Shown piece after piece: positions 53,539-56,787 of a stretch of 56,787 nt of DNA. Source of the DNA: an uncultured Mailhella sp. (GTDB lineage: Bacteria > Desulfobacterota > Desulfovibrionia > Desulfovibrionales > Desulfovibrionaceae); the NCBI RefSeq assembly GCF_944324995.1, contig NZ_CALUYL010000024.1, forward strand, positions 1 through 56,787. The letters run 5' to 3'. Position 1 is the first letter of the stretch; each line of letters begins with the position of its first letter. Under the pieces are notes generated by a model. That model was given only the letters and a program-made list of their open reading frames with translations, ran no database searches and was not told the DNA's origin. The translations under genes and the position numbers were made by a program.

Positions 53539-55782
53539 ATGATGGAATGGGAAAAGCAACTGCATCAGCTTTCCGACCGACTGTGTTATCTCAAGGATAT
53601 CTTCCCCGGCAAGCACGAGGAGGACATCGCGCTTCTTGAGACCCGTCTCGGCGAGACCCGTCGCAAGCTCGAATCCTGCACGGCCGAAGAGGCGCAGGCC
53701 GAAATGACCTCGCTCGAAGATCTGTTCTTCTTCATGGAGTGCAAGCTCGAAGACAAGCTCACCCCCATGGACAAGGTGCGCATCGTGCGTCATCCGCACC
53801 GCATCTGCCTGCGCGACATCCTCGAAAACGTGTACGACAACTACACCGAAATCGGCGGACAGGGCGAGCACACCAACGATCCGGCCATGGTCATCGCCCG
53901 CGCCTACATCACGCGCAAGCGTCACGGCAAGGTGTATCATCAGCCCGTGCTCGTGATGGGCCACGAAAAGGGCCACGGCGAGGAATTCCGCAACGGCGGC
54001 TCCGCCAAGCCCTGGGGCAACGCCAAGGCCAAGCACTACATGGGCGTGGCCGAAACCGAAGGCATTCCGATTCACGCCTACGTGTTCACCCCGGGCGGCT
54101 ATCCGCTGGAAGACTATCCCGGCGCGGCGCAGCAGATCGCCCGCAACATCTACGAAATGGCCGGCCTTACCGTGCCGCTCATCGCGGTGTTTTCCGAAGG
54201 CGGTTCCGGCGGCGCCGAAGCCATTTCCCTCGCCGACAAGCGCCTCATGTTCTCGCACGGCTACTATTCCGTGATCTCGCCCGAAGGCGCGGCCGCCATT
54301 GAAGGCCATCTGCGCGGCGGGGCGCGCGCTTCCGCCGATCTCGTGGAACGCTGCGCCAAGGATCTGCATCTCACCGCCGAAGACAACCTCAAGTTCGGCT
54401 ACATCGACAAGATCATTCAGGAACCCGTGCTCGGCGCGCGTCCGTACCACTACGAGTTCTTCCGCACCATCCGTCAGGAAGTGATCCGCGCCACCGACGA
54501 AGTCGTGCTCGCCGCCCGCGGTCTCGCGCCGCTGCGCGCCGCCACGCTGCGCCGCTTCCGCGACAGGGAACTCAATCTCGACGAATTCTCCGTGCGCTGG
54601 GATCTTTCCCGCAAGGCGCGTCAGCGTCTCGTGGAAATGCGTCAGAACAAGTTCATCAAGGCCTCGCACCGCGAGTGTCAGAACCGGCGCTCCGTCATGG
54701 GACGCCTCGGCGACGCCTGGTCCGAACAGTGGTGGGAAATCTACAACCGCCTCATTTATGATTTCTATCATCGCAACCGCCGCACCTTCTCGAACCTGCT
54801 TGAGGAAATAGGTTCGGAATGGGAAATGCTCAAGCTGCGCGCCATGAAGCCGTGGAACAAGCTGCGTCACGGCAAGGTGGAGGAACCCGCGGGCAATACC
54901 GAAGAGCTGACTACGCTTTCCGAATGGGAGGAAGACAACCATTCCGGATGGGCCTGGGTCAGCCCCAAGGCCAAGGAAGACCGTGCGGTGTCGTGTCCGT
55001 ATTCGGCGCAGCGCGGCTGCATGGACATGTGGGCTCCCGATCTCTACAACGAATTTGCGGGCGTGTGCTCGTCGTGCGGACATCACTTCCCCATGGAATA
55101 CCAGTGGGTGATGAACAACTGCTTCGACGAAAATTCGCTCTATGAATTCAATACCGAGGTGGAAGCCGGCAACCCGCTGAACTTCCCCGGATTCGACGAA
55201 AAGATCGCCGCGGCCAAGAAAAAGACCGGTCTCAAGAGCGGCTGCATCACCTTTGAAGCCCGTCTCGACGGCGTGCAGGTGGTGGTGGCCATTCTGGTGG
55301 GCTCGTTCCGCGGCGGATCCGTGGGCGTGGCCGAAGGCTCCAAGTTCGTGGCTGCCGCCGATCGCGCGCGCCGCAAGCGTTATCCGTTCATCGTGTACTG
55401 CCACGGCACCGCGGGCATACGCATTCAGGAAGGCACGCACGGCGTCATTCAGATGCCGCGCTGCACCGTGGCCGTGCGTCGCTACATCGAGTCCGGCGGC
55501 CTGTACCTCGTGCTCTACGATACCAAGTCCTACGGCGGCCCGGTGGCCAGCTTCCTCGGCTGCGCGTTCTACCAGTTCGCCATCCGCTCTTCGGACATCG
55601 GCTTCGCGGGCCCGGGCGTCATCAAGAACACCACCGGTCTCGACATTCCGCCGGATCATCACAACTGCTACAAGGCGCTTTCCCGCGGGCACATCCAGGG
55701 CGTGTGGGATCGCCGCGACGTGCGCGCCAATCTGCGCCAGGCCCTCGAAACCATGGGCGGCCGCAACCTTTACTATCGCTAG
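53539..55782 (+). CDS. Fused carboxyltransferase, alpha then beta domains (AccA-AccD type)
   Basis: The protein has 747 residues. The N-terminal half (about 1-320) resembles AccA: a coiled N-terminus, then GGQGEHTNDPAM, PGGYPLEDYPGA and FSEGGSGGAEA. The C-terminal half (about 480-747) resembles AccD: a zinc-ribbon Cys set (CPYSAQRGC, CSSC), GSFRGGSVGVAEG and HGTAGIRIQEG. About 150 residues between them are helical and unassigned. In E. coli the two are separate genes; here the order is alpha-beta in one chain. It transfers the carboxyl group from carboxybiotin to an acyl-CoA. The start at 53539 follows GGAAGGG; a second ATG is at 53542. Confidence 0.88.
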   Translation: MMEWEKQLHQLSDRLCYLKDIFPGKHEEDIALLETRLGETRRKLESCTAEEAQAEMTSLEDLFFFMECKLEDKLTPMDKVRIVRHPHRICLRDILENVYDNYTEIGGQGEHTNDPAMVIARAYITRKRHGKVYHQPVLVMGHEKGHGEEFRNGGSAKPWGNAKAKHYMGVAETEGIPIHAYVFTPGGYPLEDYPGAAQQIARNIYEMAGLTVPLIAVFSEGGSGGAEAISLADKRLMFSHGYYSVISPEGAAAIEGHLRGGARASADLVERCAKDLHLTAEDNLKFGYIDKIIQEPVLGARPYHYEFFRTIRQEVIRATDEVVLAARGLAPLRAATLRRFRDRELNLDEFSVRWDLSRKARQRLVEMRQNKFIKASHRECQNRRSVMGRLGDAWSEQWWEIYNRLIYDFYHRNRRTFSNLLEEIGSEWEMLKLRAMKPWNKLRHGKVEEPAGNTEELTTLSEWEEDNHSGWAWVSPKAKEDRAVSCPYSAQRGCMDMWAPDLYNEFAGVCSSCGHHFPMEYQWVMNNCFDENSLYEFNTEVEAGNPLNFPGFDEKIAAAKKKTGLKSGCITFEARLDGVQVVVAILVGSFRGGSVGVAEGSKFVAAADRARRKRYPFIVYCHGTAGIRIQEGTHGVIQMPRCTVAVRRYIESGGLYLVLYDTKSYGGPVASFLGCAFYQFAIRSSDIGFAGPGVIKNTTGLDIPPDHHNCYKALSRGHIQGVWDRRDVRANLRQALETMGGRNLYYR

Positions 55783-55791
55783 GGTGAAAGC

Positions 55792-56442
55792 ATGAGAGAC
55801 ATTGCCGAAGTTATGGAAGAACTCAAGGCCGCGCCCTACACGGAACGGGAGGTCTGCGCCCCGCACACGGGCGTGATCCAGTTCGCCGACGTCAAGGAAG
55901 GCGACCGCGTGAGCGGCTTTACCGGAACCTGGAAGGAAATTCCCGGCACGCATATCGCCACCATCACGCGCGAGAAGAATCCGCGCAAGGTGCTCGCCAC
56001 CGAACGCGGCGTGCTGCAGAAGCTCTATCGCGATCTCGACGGCTCCTTCGTGGAGGCCGGAACCCCCCTCGGCGTGATCCGTCACTATCTCACGCGGCAG
56101 GAAGTGGTGAGCAAGCTGCTCAAGGAAAGCCTGTACGCCTTCTGCGCCCCGGAACGCGCCAAGTACTACTTCGTGCCCGACGTGGACAAAAAGGTGAAGA
56201 TTCTCGGCTGCCGTACGGTGTCCATCCACGACGGCATGGAACTGTTCATCGTGTCGCGCATGAAGCGTGAAGTGCCCCTGTGCTACAGCGGCCCTTCGGG
56301 CATCATCTACGACGTGTACTTCGACCAGACCGGAAACGTGGACGCCGGCAGCCCCCTTATCGTGGTCTGCCCGCCGGAACAGCAGACCGCCGTGGAAGAC
56401 GTGGTGGCCCGCGTCCAGAGCGAATGGAACGAAGGCGAATAG
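55792..56442 (+). CDS. Biotin carboxyl carrier protein with two biotinyl-like halves
   Basis: The protein has 216 residues. The C-terminal half (about 140-205) is a biotinyl domain with the attachment lysine in SRMKREVPL and the closing GNVDAGSPLIVV. The N-terminal half (APHTGVIQF ... ATERGVLQKL, FVEAGTPLGVI) has the same beta-barrel layout, but its hairpin reads NPRKVLAT instead of MKM, so it is probably not biotinylated. The lysine is followed by Arg where Met is usual. Partner of the two upstream subunits. Tight spacing (9 bp) supports cotranscription. BirA from this window is the likely modifying enzyme. Confidence 0.82.
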   Translation: MRDIAEVMEELKAAPYTEREVCAPHTGVIQFADVKEGDRVSGFTGTWKEIPGTHIATITREKNPRKVLATERGVLQKLYRDLDGSFVEAGTPLGVIRHYLTRQEVVSKLLKESLYAFCAPERAKYYFVPDVDKKVKILGCRTVSIHDGMELFIVSRMKREVPLCYSGPSGIIYDVYFDQTGNVDAGSPLIVVCPPEQQTAVEDVVARVQSEWNEGE

Positions 56443-56468
56443 CCCCCCACCCGAAAAACGTATGAACC

Positions 56469-56503
56469 AACGCCCGACCGCACCCGCAGCCGGGCGTTTT
56501 TTT
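56469..56503 (+). terminator. Intrinsic terminator of the carboxylase operon
   Basis: ACGCCCG pairs with CGGGCGT around a GC-rich loop, followed by seven T, about 27 bases past the stop. Confidence 0.82.
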
Positions 56504-56787
56504 AGGGAAAGAAAGGGAAGGCAGAAAAGGCAGGAAAGGCAGAAAAGGCATGCGGGGGAAATAATTCCCCCCGCGCCCCCCTGTTTCTGCCTCCCGGCTT
56601 CGCCGGTTCGGCAGGACAGGGTGAACGGGAAAATTATGCGAGGAGCAGAGGGCGAAGGGGGGAGTGCAGCCGGAAGGCTGTCTTTCAGAGCTCTGGGGCC
56701 CGCGACCTGTCTTCAGGCGGTCGCGCCGACGGCAGGCAAGTAGCCGGAATTCACTTCCGGCGTTAAACGCAGCCGCCGTCGTGCAAG
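56504..56787 (+). repeat. Composite structured repeat, copy 16 (runs off the right edge)
   Basis: Purine head from about 56513, head hairpin, CCGGCTTCGCCGG, then the GCGACC / GGTCGC version of the middle stem (about 56702-56727) and GCCGGAA / TTCCGGC. The window ends inside the outer stem. Confidence 0.85.

Noticed and set aside
52036-56229. 1397-codon minus-strand open frame opposite the carboxylase operon
   Set aside because: The plus-strand genes have catalytic motifs and ribosome sites; the reverse frame has neither.

Overview
The window looks like chromosome of a GC-rich anaerobic deltaproteobacterium, most likely a member of the Desulfovibrionaceae. This is inferred from a pyruvate carboxylase with a C-terminal zinc ribbon, a fused AccA/AccD carboxyltransferase beside a stand-alone biotin carboxylase, a cytoplasmic molybdopterin oxidoreductase with a four-cluster ferredoxin, and the mreBCD-mrdA block. 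No rRNA, tRNA, prophage, integrase or transposase gene was recognised.

Layout. 1-2065: end of mutS, then a lipoprotein and a secreted protein. 3551-10703: two large signalling proteins, a GGDEF/PAS/GAF/EAL protein and a CheB-CheR-PAS fusion. 10957-14538: a CRISPR locus of five consecutive array units. Each unit ends in a degenerate repeat, a short trailer and an intrinsic terminator, and four of the five start with a near-identical leader of about 420 bp. There are 22 repeats and 17 different spacers, and no cas gene in the window. 15061-18207: exported MsrB-MsrA and an AT-rich PD-(D/E)XK nuclease-like gene. 18972-25434: pyruvate carboxylase, its biotin ligase, and a divergent CCA-type nucleotidyltransferase. 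26245-31092: molybdopterin oxidoreductase with ferredoxin, then a YhcC-type radical SAM protein. 31833-36123: mreB, mreC, mreD and mrdA for the rod-shape elongasome. 37059-38894: typA. 40069-45563: a type I restriction-modification operon, hsdR-hsdM-hsdS. 45897-51295: a radical SAM/SPASM protein, three lipoproteins and a small membrane protein. 52084-56442: a biotin-dependent carboxylase operon (biotin carboxylase, fused carboxyltransferase, biotin carrier).

The intergenic space is dominated by one family of long composite repeats: about sixteen full or partial copies on both strands, roughly 7 kb, over a tenth of the window. They are built from GC-rich hairpins. Between copies both arms of a hairpin change together, so the structure is kept while the sequence drifts. 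Seven copies start at, or within a few bases of, the stop codon of the gene they follow. This is the hallmark of a structured RNA or DNA element rather than decayed genes, and I do not recognise it as a named family.

The two most unusual systems are therefore the five-unit CRISPR locus with tracrRNA-like unit ends, and the covarying 3'-end repeat family. Functional links among the ordinary genes are clear: BirA would biotinylate both the pyruvate carboxylase and the carrier of the second carboxylase; the Mre proteins with PBP2 form the elongation machinery; HsdR, HsdM and HsdS form one restriction enzyme.
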